Notes under the pieces: generated by a model
The model's input: the letters and a program-made list of their open reading frames with translations, nothing else
Told to the model about the DNA's origin: nothing
Databases searched by the model: none
Shown: positions 18,345-28,506 of the stretch, in pieces
Position numbering within the stretch: the stretch's first letter is position 1
How the letters are laid out: the number at the start of each line of letters is the position of its first letter
Assembly: GCF_003058465.1 (NCBI RefSeq)
Contig: NZ_CP028901.1
Coordinates: 3,224,001 to 3,288,000 of the forward strand
Direction of reading: 5' to 3'
Length of the DNA stretch: 64,000 nucleotides
From: Orrella marina
GTDB lineage: Bacteria > Pseudomonadota > Gammaproteobacteria > Burkholderiales > Burkholderiaceae_B
Position numbers and translations under genes: made by a program

Positions 18345-20065
18345 GCCGGGGTTCCTTCTGCTTCGCGTTTGCCAGATCCTGATCCGGCCTTGCGCACGGT
18401 CGAGGTACGGATCGTGTCGGCTGCATCGGCAAAGGTTTTTTTACCGAGTCGTTCAACGGCCTGGCGGAAAGTCTCACCCGACGTACGCTGTTCAAGATAG
18501 GTGTTGAGGATCTCTTCGATTGCATCGGCAATCTCGTCTTCAGCAAACGCCCGCCCGATGATGGTTCCCAGTGCGGCGGGTGCGCCATGACCTGAGTGCC
18601 CACCGAGCAACACCTGGTAGAAGGCCGCGCCATCTTTGTCCACGCCCAGGATTCCGATGTGACCGGTGTGGTGGTGACCGCAACTGTTCATGCAGCCAGA
18701 AATGCGTAAGTCCAGCGGACCCAGGTCCTCTTGCGCGTCCAGGTTCGCGTAGCGTCTGGCGATTTCGTCTGCGATCGGCAGCGAACGGGCGTTGGCCAGC
18801 GCACAGTAGTCTCCGCCCGGACAGGCGACCATGTCACCGATCAGGCCGCCGACAGAAGATGCCAGTCCCAATGCGTTCAGCGCCTGGTAGACGGCTGGCA
18901 GGTCCGCCTGGCGGACAGCCGGCAGGACCAGATCCTGAGCATGGCTGACACGGAGGTAGCCCTGGCTGAACTGATCTGCCAGATCGGCGATGGCTTCCAT
19001 CTCCTGGCTCGTGACATCTCCAGGCGGACGTCCTGCGTTCTTGAGGGCAATCAGCACGGCTGCGTGGCCGGATATGCGATGCGGTAAAACGTTGCGCGTA
19101 CGCCAGCGATCCCAGGCCAGCTTTTCTTCACCTGTGAGCAGGATCTGTTGTTCGTCGAGCAGGGCGCCAGCGCTCCAGTCGGGTTCCTTGAAAGACGCGC
19201 GTATCCTCTCAAGTTCGCTCAATGGCAGCTTCTGCGGACCGTCCTTGAGCGTTTCCCATTCGGCTTCTACCATGTCTCTGAAACGCTCCAGTCCGACCGT
19301 TCTCACCAGAATCTTGATGCGAGCCTTGGTGAGATTGTCGCGTCGGCCAAGCTCGTTGTAGACACGCATGATGGCGTGTGTGTAGGTCAGCAGGTCAGTC
19401 CAGTCCAGACGCTCCCGGATGACGGGTCCAAGAATGGGTGTTCGACCAAGGCCACCTCCAACGCGAACCCGGAACACCGCAGAAGGTTGCGCATCTACGA
19501 CTTCGAAGGCGAGGTCGTGAATCTGAACCAGTGCGCGATCTTCCGGTGTGCCGGTCAAGGCAACCTTGAATTTGCGGGGCAGGAACGCAAACTCAGGATG
19601 AAAGGTGCTCCATTGCCGCAACAGTTCTGCATAGGGGCGGGGGTCGATGATCTCGTCAGGCGCAATACCAGCGAGGGCGTCGCTGGTGATATTACGCAGG
19701 CAGTTTCCGCTGGACTGTATGCCGTGCAGACCGACTTCAGCCAGGTCTGAGAGGGCTGACGGGGTGTCTTCGACTTCGATCCAGTTCAACTGCATGTTCT
19801 GGCGGGTGGTGAAGTGCCCGTAACCGCGGTCATAGCGACGCGCTACATCTGCCAGAGCACGCAGTTGGTCACTGTTAAGCATGCCGTAGGCGATGGCAAT
19901 ACGCAGCATCGGCGCGTGTCGCTGGATGTACAGACCGTTTTGCAACCGCAACGGCTTGAGCTGATCGTCGCTTAGCAATCCCTGCTTGTTGCGACTGATC
20001 TGCGTGGAAAGCTGAACGGCTCGCTCTTTAAGTCTGGCCAGATCGAATTCAGAAGGTTGGTACAT
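18341..20065 (-). CDS. cysI: Assimilatory nitrite/sulfite reductase, siroheme/4Fe-4S
   Basis: This siroheme-dependent reductase of about 574 residues probably carries out six-electron reduction of sulfite to sulfide. The two ferredoxin-like half domains are followed by the cluster ligands: CPGGDYC near residue 411 and CMNSC near residue 456. The start at 20065 gives MYQPSEFDLARLKERAV; an upstream extension of the frame has no family similarity and overlaps the divergent gene. Its TGA overlaps the cobA ATG. The DUF934, cobA and cbiX neighbours support sulfite rather than nitrite as substrate. Confidence 0.88.
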   Translation of the reverse strand: MYQPSEFDLARLKERAVQLSTQISRNKQGLLSDDQLKPLRLQNGLYIQRHAPMLRIAIAYGMLNSDQLRALADVARRYDRGYGHFTTRQNMQLNWIEVEDTPSALSDLAEVGLHGIQSSGNCLRNITSDALAGIAPDEIIDPRPYAELLRQWSTFHPEFAFLPRKFKVALTGTPEDRALVQIHDLAFEVVDAQPSAVFRVRVGGGLGRTPILGPVIRERLDWTDLLTYTHAIMRVYNELGRRDNLTKARIKILVRTVGLERFRDMVEAEWETLKDGPQKLPLSELERIRASFKEPDWSAGALLDEQQILLTGEEKLAWDRWRTRNVLPHRISGHAAVLIALKNAGRPPGDVTSQEMEAIADLADQFSQGYLRVSHAQDLVLPAVRQADLPAVYQALNALGLASSVGGLIGDMVACPGGDYCALANARSLPIADEIARRYANLDAQEDLGPLDLRISGCMNSCGHHHTGHIGILGVDKDGAAFYQVLLGGHSGHGAPAALGTIIGRAFAEDEIADAIEEILNTYLEQRTSGETFRQAVERLGKKTFADAADTIRTSTVRKAGSGSGKREAEGTPA

Positions 20066-20137
20066 GGCTTGCCCGGATTGGTAACTATTCTTTGATGGTA
20101 TGAATCCGGGCGCAGCCGTGTCCAATACTGGATTGCG

Positions 20138-20147
20138 ATTTGCAAAT
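20138..20147. promoter_or_regulatory. 10 bp palindrome upstream of the sulfite reductase operon
   Basis: ATTTGCAAAT is a perfect palindrome between the divergent sulfite reductase and rhodanese genes, with a related half-site (ATGCAAAT) about 30 bp to the right. It may be an operator. A CysB-type regulator would be expected for such an operon, but CysB sites are too loosely defined to call here. Confidence 0.25.
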
Positions 20148-20237
20148 TGCGTGCGGTCATTAGGATTTGTGTGGATATGCAAATCAGTTATCAGTATTTT
20201 CTTTTCTGGCTGGGTGTGAATAAGCTGGACTGGTTGA

Positions 20238-21326
20238 ATGCAAACAGGTTCCGATGTCATGGCACAGTCCACCTATCCAGCAATGCTCTCCATGAAAAAA
20301 GTCCATCGTCCGGTCTGGACAGTCGCGACCTTGTTGCTGATCATCCTCGCGACACAGTGGGTCACGTATCAGGGATCGGCTTATGCAACGGGGAGCTCGC
20401 AAGCCGCCTTCAGTCCAGCCGCACCACAAGGACAGGATGACCCAGATCTGGCGCCAGAAAGTCAGTGGGTTATCGGCCCGCATGACGCACTGGGGATGAT
20501 TGCGGCGGGTGCAACCTTGCTGGACGCTCGCACCCTGGCGGCCAGAAAAATCTGGCCTGCCTCGTTGAACGCACTGCCAGTGCATTGGCAGGACTTCTCG
20601 TACAAGGCGTTTCAGGATCGGGGGGTTCCTTTGCCAGCGCAAGAAGGAGCCGGGATCCTGCATGAAATGGCTGTGACAAGTGAGCGTCCTGTGATCGTGC
20701 TGGGTGACTGGGCAGAGGGCTGGGGCGAGGACGGTCGGGTTGTCTGGACCTTGCGACAGTGGGGGTATCGACAAGTGTTCATGGTTGATGGTGGCCATGC
20801 AGCACTGGAAAAAGCCCGGGCGCTCGGTAAGTCCTCTACCCTTGTTGATGGCATGGCGCATCAGACATCTCATCAGTTGCCTGCTCAGAAGGCGGCGCAA
20901 CCCGCTCAAGATGTGGCCGAGGTGTCGACCAGCCAGGTGCGTGAACTGCTGGATCACGAGGACATCGTGTTTCTCGATGTGCGTGAGCCGCGTGAATATG
21001 CTGGTGCGACGCCCTATGGAGAGTCCAGAGGTGGTCACCTGCCCGGTGCGGTCAATGTCTGGTTCAAGGCATTTCTGAGCGAGGAAGGTACGCTCAGATC
21101 TGCCAGCGAGGTGCACAACATACTTGTGCGGGCCGGCGCTCTGGACGCATCTTCTGCCCAGGAGAGTCCCATGATCGTGGTGTATGGGTCTGGCGGCTTT
21201 CGGTCTGCCTGGGTGGCGGGCGTCCTGAGTCACTATGGTTACGATGTGCGACATTATGCCGGATCGATGTGGCAGTGGTCGGACAGACCCTGGTTCTGGT
21301 ACCCCCTGGTCACAGCCTCACGCTGA
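20238..21326 (+). CDS. Membrane-anchored tandem rhodanese-like protein lacking the catalytic Cys
   Basis: This 362-residue protein has an N-terminal membrane helix (about residues 26-44) and then two rhodanese-like domains (roughly 80-195 and 228-350), presumably facing the periplasm. The structural motifs DARTL and MVDGGHAAL (domain 1) and LDVREPREY plus GHLPGAVNVWF (domain 2) are present. The active-site loop that should begin with Cys reads IVVYGSGGFRSAW, with Tyr316 at the Cys position. A Cys-dependent sulfur transfer reaction is therefore unlikely. It diverges from the sulfite reductase operon. The start is uncertain (ATGs at 20259 and 20289 also possible). Confidence 0.8.
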   Translation: MQTGSDVMAQSTYPAMLSMKKVHRPVWTVATLLLIILATQWVTYQGSAYATGSSQAAFSPAAPQGQDDPDLAPESQWVIGPHDALGMIAAGATLLDARTLAARKIWPASLNALPVHWQDFSYKAFQDRGVPLPAQEGAGILHEMAVTSERPVIVLGDWAEGWGEDGRVVWTLRQWGYRQVFMVDGGHAALEKARALGKSSTLVDGMAHQTSHQLPAQKAAQPAQDVAEVSTSQVRELLDHEDIVFLDVREPREYAGATPYGESRGGHLPGAVNVWFKAFLSEEGTLRSASEVHNILVRAGALDASSAQESPMIVVYGSGGFRSAWVAGVLSHYGYDVRHYAGSMWQWSDRPWFWYPLVTASR

Positions 21327-21443
21327 CTGGCGCAGGGGGTGATGCAGGCCATGTCGATCAGGTCGTTCAGCACGTATTCGAATCTGCGTATACACTCGGT
21401 CAGGACTCATCTCTGCTAGGTATATTGCTATCGAGTGTTTGCC

Positions 21444-23735
21444 ATGATGACTGCCGGGAGGCTGCGTGCATGCGTGTTCTGGTTGATATTGACAGTTCTG
21501 TTCCTGTCTTGTTTCGGTCAGGCTCGTGCTGAAGACGCCAGGTCGCTGACCCTTGGCGTGTTCGCCTATCGTCCCGCTGAACAGATGCAAAGGCTGTGGG
21601 AGCCGGTTGCACAGTTTCTGGAGAACGCACTGGGTGATCATCAAGTTGACCTGCGCGTACTGAATCAGGAAGAACTGGCCCTGGCGATTCGCAATGGTGA
21701 GCTCGATCTCGTCTTTACCAATCCGACGCATTAAATCCGCCTGCGGGCAGAGAATCACCTGTCCGGTGCGATTGCGACGCAGGTGACGGTCGAGAACGCA
21801 CAGCCGGTATCCGAGCTTGGCGGGGTGGTCATTCGTCGCAAAGACCGATCCGACATTGCCAGACTGGAAGACCTTGCGGGCAAACAGGTTGCGATTCCAG
21901 GTCGAGAATACCTGGGTGGTTTCATCACGCAGGCCATGTTGCTTAAAAAGCGCGGTATGAGTCTGGGAGATATCCGGTTCGTCGAGCTTGGCAGTCCACA
22001 CGACAAGATTGTCCGGGCGGTTGTGCAAGGCGATGTTGATGCCGGATTTGTGCGCTCCGGCATTCTCGAGAGTCTCCGGTCAGCGGGCAGTCCTCAGGCG
22101 GATGAACTCGAGGTGGTCGAACCCGCTCACTACGACGGATTCCCGTTTGCGATCACGACGCCGCTCTATCCAGAGTGGGCCGTTGTGGCCATGCCCCAGC
22201 TTGATCAGGATGTCGCCAGGCGCCTGGCTTCGGCCCTGCTGTCGCTGGATTCGTCTGACCCGGCCGCCCGTGCTGCTGGCATATACGGTTTTACCATTCC
22301 GAAGGATTATCGTCCGGTTGAGGAGGCTATGGTGGCTTTACGCGTGCCACCGTTTGAGACCGCACCTGAGGTCAGCTGGGTCGAGTTTGTTGGTCAGAAC
22401 AGACCGGTGTTTTTTCTGGGGATGCTGCTGTTCACTTTTCTGGTCGGCGCCGGCCTGGTTCTGTTGTTGTTGCAACGTAAACTTCGGGCTTCAAAGAGGC
22501 TGACCGACTCGCTGAACCAGCGTTTCCAGGATCTGGCAGACAATGTGCCTGGTGTTCTCTTTCAGTTCCGTTTGCGCCCGGATGGTACGTCTCACTTTCC
22601 GTTGGTGTCCACCCGGATCCAGGCAATCTATCGTTGTTCGCAGAGTCAGGTTCAGGACGATGCGAGCTCAGTGTTCCAGGTGATCCATCCGGACGATCTG
22701 GACGTTGTCAGGCGAAGCATCCAGGATTCAGCCAGACAGATGAGTGTCTGGCATGCCACGTATCGTGTGCTGCATCCGCAACGAGGTGAAATCTGGGTCG
22801 AGGGTAGCTCCACTCCGACGCTGCAGGATGATGGCAGTGTTCTCTGGCACGGGGTGATCATCGACATCACTGAGTTGCAGCACAATCGCCAGGCGTTGCG
22901 ACTGGCAGGGCAGGTCGTACAGTTCACCAGTGATGCTGTGGTCATTTTCGACAAGGATGGGTCCGTACAACAGGTGAACCCGGCATTTATACGGATGACG
23001 GGGTACGACTTTGCCACGATTGCGCAAAATGGGCTGAACTGTCTGGATCCAGTCTCGTTTCCCGCCAATGAGGCCGCTGTTCGTGTCGACCGACGCGACA
23101 CAGTCTGGATGACGGCAACGGGCGAGCCGCTTCCCGTCCTGCTCTCTATTTCGCCCGTGAGGGGAGAGAGCGATGACATTACCCATTTCGTGCTGGTGGC
23201 CAAGGACATCAGCGAGATGCGTTCCAAGCAGGACGAGCTGGACAGACTCGCGCATTATGATGCGCTGACGGGCCTGCCGAATCGGCGATTGCTCGCTGAC
23301 CGCCTCGATCAGGCCGTTGCCCATGCCAGACGAACAGGGGAAAGCCTGGCACTGGCCATGCTGGATCTGGATGACTTCAAGCCTGTCAACGATCGCTACG
23401 GACATGATGCTGGTGACCGTCTGCTGGTCGAGGTGTCAAACAGGCTCAAGGCAACGGTGCGTGCCGAGGATACGGTTGCGCGGCTTGGTGGAGACGAGTT
23501 CACCCTGATACTGTGGAATGTTCAGGGCGACACTCCATTTGAGCGAGTGATCGCTTGTGTGCGTGAGCCGGTTGTCCTTGATCAGGGTGTGGTGCAGGTC
23601 AGTGCCAGCATGGGGGTGACCTTCTTTGATCCTGTGCAACCCATGAACGGCGAACAGCTGATGCGCCAGGCTGATGTCGCCCTGTATCGGTCCAAGGAGC
23701 AGGGCAGAAACCGCTATACGTTGTTTGAAGAGTAG
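21444..23735 (+). pseudogene. PhnD-like sensor with PAS and GGDEF domains, interrupted by an in-frame TAA
   Basis: Read through one stop, this frame encodes about 763 residues: signal peptide, a PhnD/phosphonate-binding-type periplasmic domain (about 30-300), one membrane helix (about 322-344), two PAS regions (about 355-480 and 490-600) and a diguanylate cyclase domain with intact GGDEF at about 682-686. Codon 97 (21732-21734) is TAA where homologues commonly have Tyr after NPTH. Reading continues in the same frame with matching sequence on both sides, so this is a point change, not a frameshift. It may be a non-functional sensor, a sequencing error, or produce only the C-terminal part by restart near 21783. 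Confidence 0.83.
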
Positions 23736-23837
23736 GTTGCAGGACCTGCTTCCCAGGCCAGTGCGCTGCCGGCTACAGCGACAGAAGTCAGACCCGACTT
23801 CTGCCAGTACGTATTCCGGCTGGCGTGCTTTTGGGGA

Positions 23838-24191
23838 TTACCAGCCTGATCCGGTTTCCCACATGACCGGTGCGTTGGCCTGCTTGGACTTGCGCATCAT
23901 CTGCATGAGTGGCGATGCGCGTTGGGCGAGCAGGACGACTTCTTTTGTTTTGGGTTTGCGATCATCCTCGTCTTCATCCTGATCATCCGGGTGCCTGTCC
24001 ATCGAGGCGGATTCCTGACCGATGGCCAGTTGCAGGCTATGCAGTGCTTCATCAATCTGTTCGACTGTGAAAACCCCTCTTTCCGGGATCTCTGGTCCGG
24101 TGATCTTGCCGGCGGCAGTCAGGACCTGCCGGGCGTCCTTTTCCATCATCATGACGTCCATATCGGCTTTACTGCTGAAGGTGACCAACAT
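23838..24191 (-). CDS. DUF1840 protein
   Basis: This small cytosolic protein of about 117 residues has the DUF1840 pattern: an MLVTF opening, a central ERGVFTVEQIDEALHSLQLAI segment, an acidic linker and a VVLLAQRASPLMQMM C-terminal motif. The family is typical of Burkholderiales and has no known function. The start at 24191 has GGGAG upstream; ten further codons in frame carry no similarity. It diverges from argS across a region containing a perfect inverted repeat. Confidence 0.83.
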   Translation of the reverse strand: MLVTFSSKADMDVMMMEKDARQVLTAAGKITGPEIPERGVFTVEQIDEALHSLQLAIGQESASMDRHPDDQDEDEDDRKPKTKEVVLLAQRASPLMQMMRKSKQANAPVMWETGSGW

Positions 24192-24236
24192 CGCTAATTT
24201 TCTCCCGCTAGAACTGGACACTGAGGCTGAGTGCCT

Positions 24237-24271
24237 CTTGATTCATCAACAATGTATCTCAATGAATCAAG
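24237..24271. promoter_or_regulatory. Perfect 10 bp inverted repeat between DUF1840 gene and argS
   Basis: Arms CTTGATTCAT (24237-24246) and ATGAATCAAG (24262-24271) flank a 15-base spacer. The arms are AT-rich and about 25 bp centre to centre, which suits a dimeric DNA-binding protein better than an RNA hairpin. It lies 37-71 bp upstream of argS and 46-80 bp upstream of the DUF1840 gene, so it could control both. Confidence 0.5.
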
Positions 24272-24307
24272 TTATCATTCAATACTTTACTATTACATGG
24301 TCTGACT

Positions 24308-25993
24308 ATGCTGCCCGAGCACGCAATTATTCTCACCGACAGCCTCAAACGCATTGTCCAGGAGCTTTTGCCTGATGCAGAGCCCACCATTTTGCTGGAG
24401 CGCCCTAAAGTGGCTGCACACGGTGATGTGGCGACTAATGTGGCGATGCAGCTCGCAAAGAAAGCCGGGTTGCGTCCACGCGATCTGGCCCAGACAATCA
24501 TTGAAAGGCTCGAGCATGACTCCCTTGTGAGCCCGCTGATCGACAGCGCAGAGATTGCTGGTCCGGGGTTCATCAACCTGCGTCTGTCGAACTCTGCAGT
24601 GGTGGCAGTACTCGACACAGTTGACTCGGAAGCTGACCGTTACGGGTACGCCGAGTCGCGTAACGAGAAAGTGATGGTCGAGTTTGTGTCGGCCAATCCG
24701 ACCGGACCCTTGCATGTGGGGCATGCCAGGCAGGCAGCATTGGGCGATGCCTTGTGTCGACTCTACACGGCCAGCGGTTATGAGGTTACGCGCGAGTTCT
24801 ACTACAACGACGCGGGCAATCAGATCGACAATCTCGCCATCAGTGTCCAGGCGCGTGCCAATGGAATCGAACCATCTGATCCGGCGTACCCGGCCGATGG
24901 CTATCGTGGCGACTACATTCTGGAAATCGCGAACGATTACCTCGCCCGCAAGACCGTACAGGCAAGCGATGGCGAACCAGTCCAGGCGGCGGGAGATGCC
25001 GGTGATCTGGAGGCCATCAGGCGGTTTGCCGTGGCGTATCTGCGGCACGAGCAAGACCTGGATCTCAAGGCCTTTGGTCTGGTGTTTGACAACTATTACC
25101 TTGAGAGTTCTTTGTACGAGACTGGTCGGGTACAGGCAGTCGTGCATCGCCTGGTCGAGAATGAACACACTTATGAGCAGGATGGTGCGCTTTGGCTGCG
25201 CACCACTGAACTGGGTACGGGTGACGACAAGGACCGGGTGATGCGCAAGCGCGAAGGGGGGTATACCTACTTCGTGCCGGATGTCGCGTATCACGTCTCC
25301 AAATGGGTGCGGGGCTTCAGAAAGGCGATCAACATCCAGGGTAGCGACCATCACGGAACCGTGGCGCGGGTCCGAGCTGGTCTGCAAGGTCTGGACATGG
25401 GAATCCCCAAGGATTTCCCCGAGTACATCCTGCACAAAATGGTCAAGGTTGTGCGTGACAACGAGGAGGTCAAGATCTCCAAGCGTGCGGGCAGTTACGT
25501 GACGCTGCGCGAGTTGATCGACTGGGTAGGGCGCGACGCTGTGCGTTTTTTTCTGATTCAGCGCCGCGCTGACACGGAGTTCGTGTTTGACGTCGATCTG
25601 GCCCGCTCGCAGACAGAGGAGAATCCGGTCTATTACGTGCAATATGCGCATGCCCGGATCTGCTCGATTCTTCTGCAAAGCGGGGTGCCACTTTCCGAGG
25701 TCCAGAAGGCAGACGCTTCTGTTCTGACGTCTGCGACCGAGCAGACACTGATGAAGCGTCTGGCGGAGTTCCCTGCCGTAGTCAGACAGGCTACCCAGGA
25801 TCTGTCGCCCCATCTGATCGCATTCTGGCTGCGCGATTGCGCGTCGGACTTCCATGGGTGGTATAACGCAGAGCGGGTGCTGGTCGATGATATTGCGATC
25901 AGGCATGCGCGTTTGAGACTGGCTGATGCTACCCGCCAGGTGCTCGCAAACGGGCTGGCGCTGCTAGGCGTGTCGGCTCCTGAACGGATGTAA
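24308..25993 (+). CDS. argS: Arginyl-tRNA synthetase
   Basis: This 561-residue class I synthetase charges tRNA-Arg. It shows the Arg-specific N-terminal domain, the HIGH-type motif HVGHAR near residue 136, the KMSKS-type motif KISKR near residue 390 and the DALR anticodon-binding domain ending [17 protein letters not shown]. Length is normal. It is followed 10 bp later by the SPOR-domain gene and then dsbA, an order common in Burkholderiales, implying one transcript. Confidence 0.97.
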   Translation: MLPEHAIILTDSLKRIVQELLPDAEPTILLERPKVAAHGDVATNVAMQLAKKAGLRPRDLAQTIIERLEHDSLVSPLIDSAEIAGPGFINLRLSNSAVVAVLDTVDSEADRYGYAESRNEKVMVEFVSANPTGPLHVGHARQAALGDALCRLYTASGYEVTREFYYNDAGNQIDNLAISVQARANGIEPSDPAYPADGYRGDYILEIANDYLARKTVQASDGEPVQAAGDAGDLEAIRRFAVAYLRHEQDLDLKAFGLVFDNYYLESSLYETGRVQAVVHRLVENEHTYEQDGALWLRTTELGTGDDKDRVMRKREGGYTYFVPDVAYHVSKWVRGFRKAINIQGSDHHGTVARVRAGLQGLDMGIPKDFPEYILHKMVKVVRDNEEVKISKRAGSYVTLRELIDWVGRDAVRFFLIQRRADTEFVFDVDLARSQTEENPVYYVQYAHARICSILLQSGVPLSEVQKADASVLTSATEQTLMKRLAEFPAVVRQATQDLSPHLIAFWLRDCASDFHGWYNAERVLVDDIAIRHARLRLADATRQVLANGLALLGVSAPERM

Positions 25994-26003
25994 CATATTC
26001 CTT

Positions 26004-26618
26004 ATGGCTAGACAGAAACGCACAACCCAGAAAAGAGGTGGTAGCACCTTCTACGGGATCCTCGTCGGATTAATTGGTGGTCTGGCCGCTGCCGCGGCTG
26101 TGGCGTACTTCGTCATGTCGTCACCGATGCCGTTTATCGACAAGGCCAGCCGGGAGGATCCGGTTGCCAATTTTGACCCGCGCACAGCACCGGACCCCAA
26201 CAAGGGTTTGTTCGGAGGTTCGGAGTCAGGTAGTTCGGGCGCGAGCGGTCAGGTTGCGCCCGCGCCAAAACCCAAGGATGAGCTCGGTGAACTGATTGCT
26301 ACCTTGCCGGTCGAACCAGGCAAGCGTCCACCGCCATTGCCAGAGGTGCCCAGGACGACCCCGAGTCCGAGCAAACCGGCTCAGGATGGCCGCTCGTACT
26401 ACCTTCAAGTGGGGGCGTTTCGCGTACTGGAGGACGCCGAAGCGTTGCAGGCGCAGATGCTGTTGATTGGTTTGCCAGTGCAGATTCAGCGCGCTGACGT
26501 AAACGGTGTGCTGGTCAACCGTGTCAGGGTAGGTCCGTTTTCTCAGTTAGACGAAATGAACAAAGCGCGATCCCGGCTGTCTCAAGAGAGTATTCAGTCC
26601 AACGTGGTCCGTCAGTGA
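26004..26618 (+). CDS. SPOR-domain membrane protein (FtsN-like)
   Basis: This 204-residue bitopic protein has a basic cytosolic N-terminus, a membrane helix at about residues 17-39, a Pro/Gly/Ser-rich periplasmic linker and a C-terminal SPOR domain (about 128-204; YYLQVGAFRVLEDAEALQAQ). SPOR domains bind denuded septal peptidoglycan. FtsN-type cell-division proteins have this layout and are often encoded next to argS. It lies between argS and dsbA in the same orientation. Confidence 0.9.
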   Translation: MARQKRTTQKRGGSTFYGILVGLIGGLAAAAAVAYFVMSSPMPFIDKASREDPVANFDPRTAPDPNKGLFGGSESGSSGASGQVAPAPKPKDELGELIATLPVEPGKRPPPLPEVPRTTPSPSKPAQDGRSYYLQVGAFRVLEDAEALQAQMLLIGLPVQIQRADVNGVLVNRVRVGPFSQLDEMNKARSRLSQESIQSNVVRQ

Positions 26619-26712
26619 TGGGTTGATCCGTGCGATTAGCCATTGTCTGCAACCGGACGTTTCTGATGGAATGTCCGGTCTCCCTCCAGATTTATCTTCA
26701 AGGAGTTTCAAG

Positions 26713-27315
26713 TTGAAGTCGATTGTCAAATTGTTTGCGGCCGCCATTTTTGCGGTGTCAGGATCGGTAGCATTTGCTCAGGAAACCTACGTCAACGTGA
26801 ACCCGCCACAGCCAACCGAGCCCGGCAAGATTGAAGTGCTGGAGTTCTTTTCTTACGGTTGCCCGCACTGTGCGGTACTCGAGCCCATGGTGGCAGAGTG
26901 GAAGAAAGACCTGCCTTCGGATGTGACGTTCAGTTCAGTCCCGGTGGCTTTCAATGCCGGCATGAAGCCACTGCAGCAGCTTTTCTACACGCTTCAGGCG
27001 CTTGGGCGTGAAGATCTCCACCCGGAGGTCTTCAATGCGATCCATTCCGATGGCAAACGCATTTTCACCAAGGAAGCGATTGTTGACTGGGCAGCGAGCC
27101 AGGGGCTTGATCGCTCGGCCTTTCTGGCCACCATGGATTCTTTTGGAGTTGCTTCCAAGATGACCCGTGCTGACCAGTTAGTCGAGGGTTATGTTATCCG
27201 AGGTACACCGTCCATTGCTGTCGATGGCCGATTCGTGACCTCCCCGACAGAAGCTGGCGGTTACCAGCAGACGCTTGAAGTCGCCAGCGAGCTGATCGAG
27301 CGAGCCGGTTCCTGA
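26713..27315 (+). CDS. dsbA: Thiol:disulfide interchange protein DsbA
   Basis: This periplasmic thioredoxin-fold oxidase of about 200 residues introduces disulfides into exported proteins. The signal peptide ends near SVAFA. The active site CPHC is at residues 50-53, and the cis-Pro region reads VIRGTPSIAVDG. The start is a TTG at 26713: AAGGAG lies seven bases upstream and the signal peptide begins exactly there, while upstream frame extension is unlike a signal sequence. The gene abuts metC tail to tail with the two stop codons forming TGATCA. Confidence 0.95.
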   Translation: MKSIVKLFAAAIFAVSGSVAFAQETYVNVNPPQPTEPGKIEVLEFFSYGCPHCAVLEPMVAEWKKDLPSDVTFSSVPVAFNAGMKPLQQLFYTLQALGREDLHPEVFNAIHSDGKRIFTKEAIVDWAASQGLDRSAFLATMDSFGVASKMTRADQLVEGYVIRGTPSIAVDGRFVTSPTEAGGYQQTLEVASELIERAGS

Positions 27316-28506
27316 TCAGCTCGCTGAGATTTGATCCAGGGCCTGATTCAGGTCCTGGATCAAATCCTCAACCTTCTCCAGACCGATGTGAAGTCGTACC
27401 AGGGCTTTGCCCGGTTCTTTCCAGTAGCTGTGGGGTTCCAGTGCACCTGGACTGACCCATTGCACCAGACTCTCGAATCCACCCCAGGAAAAACCGATTC
27501 CGAACAGCTCGAGCGCGTTGACAAACGCCTTGGCAGCGTCCGGGCTGCAGTTGAGTGATACGCTCAGCAGACCGTTTGAACCGAGACAATCCCGTTTCCA
27601 GAGTGCGTGACCCGGGTCTTTCTCCCACGCAGGGAAATAGATCCTGCTCACCAGTGGATGGCTATCCAGAAACTCGCATACCTGCAAGGCGCTACGGGCG
27701 TGATGCTCGAGTCTGACCGCCATGGTCTTGACGCCGCGTAGCGCCAGCCAGACATCATCGGCACTGACACTGTTGCCGACGGCATACTGGGTTGCGTGAA
27801 TCTGGCGGGCCAGGTCGTCACGATTGGTGACGACAGCACCCAGCATGACGTCCGAGTGCCCGTTGATGTATTTGGTCCCGGCGATAACCGAGATATCTGC
27901 ACCCAGAGCAAGCGGTTGGTAGAGCATGCCGGCTCCCCAGGTGTTGTCGATTGCCAGAACGATGTCATGTTCTCTGGCAATGCCGGCAAGTCTGGGCAGG
28001 TCCAGCATTTCCATGAGCAACGACCCCGGTGATTCCACGTACATCATCCGGGTGTTGGGTTGGATCAGTGATGCGGGATCGGGGTGCTCTGCCGAGAAGT
28101 ACGTGAGCTCGATATTCAGCCTTTTGAGCAGCGTTTCATGCATGACCCGGACAGGCCCGTATACGTTGTCCGAGACCAGGACATGATCGCCGCTCTTGAG
28201 CACACTCATGAAAGCCAGATGAATGGAAGCGAGCCCAGATGGGTTGAGCACGCAGTAGCTTCCACCCTCTAGCGTGTTGATGACATTCTCGAGGGCCCGG
28301 TGGGTGTCAAGCCCGGCAATGCCATAACTGACCACCTTCTCACCCTTGTTCTTGCGTGCCATCGTCTGGTCCAGCACATCCAGATCCCGGAACCGGACCG
28401 TACTGGTCCGGATGGCAGGCAGACTCACCGGTGCGATGCCGGATTCGGGGTCAAAGTCAGCGCTGTCGGTGTGCAGAAGCCGGGTGTTCAGATGATGTTT
28501 AGTCAT
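27316..28506 (-). CDS. metC: Cystathionine beta-lyase
   Basis: This 396-residue PLP enzyme of the Cys/Met metabolism family cleaves cystathionine to homocysteine. The PLP lysine is K212 in VIAGTKYINGHSD, and the phosphate-binding region is near residue 88 (LNPSGLAS). Length is normal for proteobacterial MetC; paralogues such as cystathionine gamma-synthase are less likely from the overall pattern. Its ATG overlaps the TGA of the MBL-fold gene upstream (ATGA), indicating coupling. Confidence 0.9.
   Translation of the reverse strand: MTKHHLNTRLLHTDSADFDPESGIAPVSLPAIRTSTVRFRDLDVLDQTMARKNKGEKVVSYGIAGLDTHRALENVINTLEGGSYCVLNPSGLASIHLAFMSVLKSGDHVLVSDNVYGPVRVMHETLLKRLNIELTYFSAEHPDPASLIQPNTRMMYVESPGSLLMEMLDLPRLAGIAREHDIVLAIDNTWGAGMLYQPLALGADISVIAGTKYINGHSDVMLGAVVTNRDDLARQIHATQYAVGNSVSADDVWLALRGVKTMAVRLEHHARSALQVCEFLDSHPLVSRIYFPAWEKDPGHALWKRDCLGSNGLLSVSLNCSPDAAKAFVNALELFGIGFSWGGFESLVQWVSPGALEPHSYWKEPGKALVRLHIGLEKVEDLIQDLNQALDQISAS

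Noticed and set aside
24293..25906. Very long antisense frame (over 500 codons) opposite argS
   Set aside because: Shadow of the argS coding frame in GC-rich DNA; argS motifs are unambiguous.
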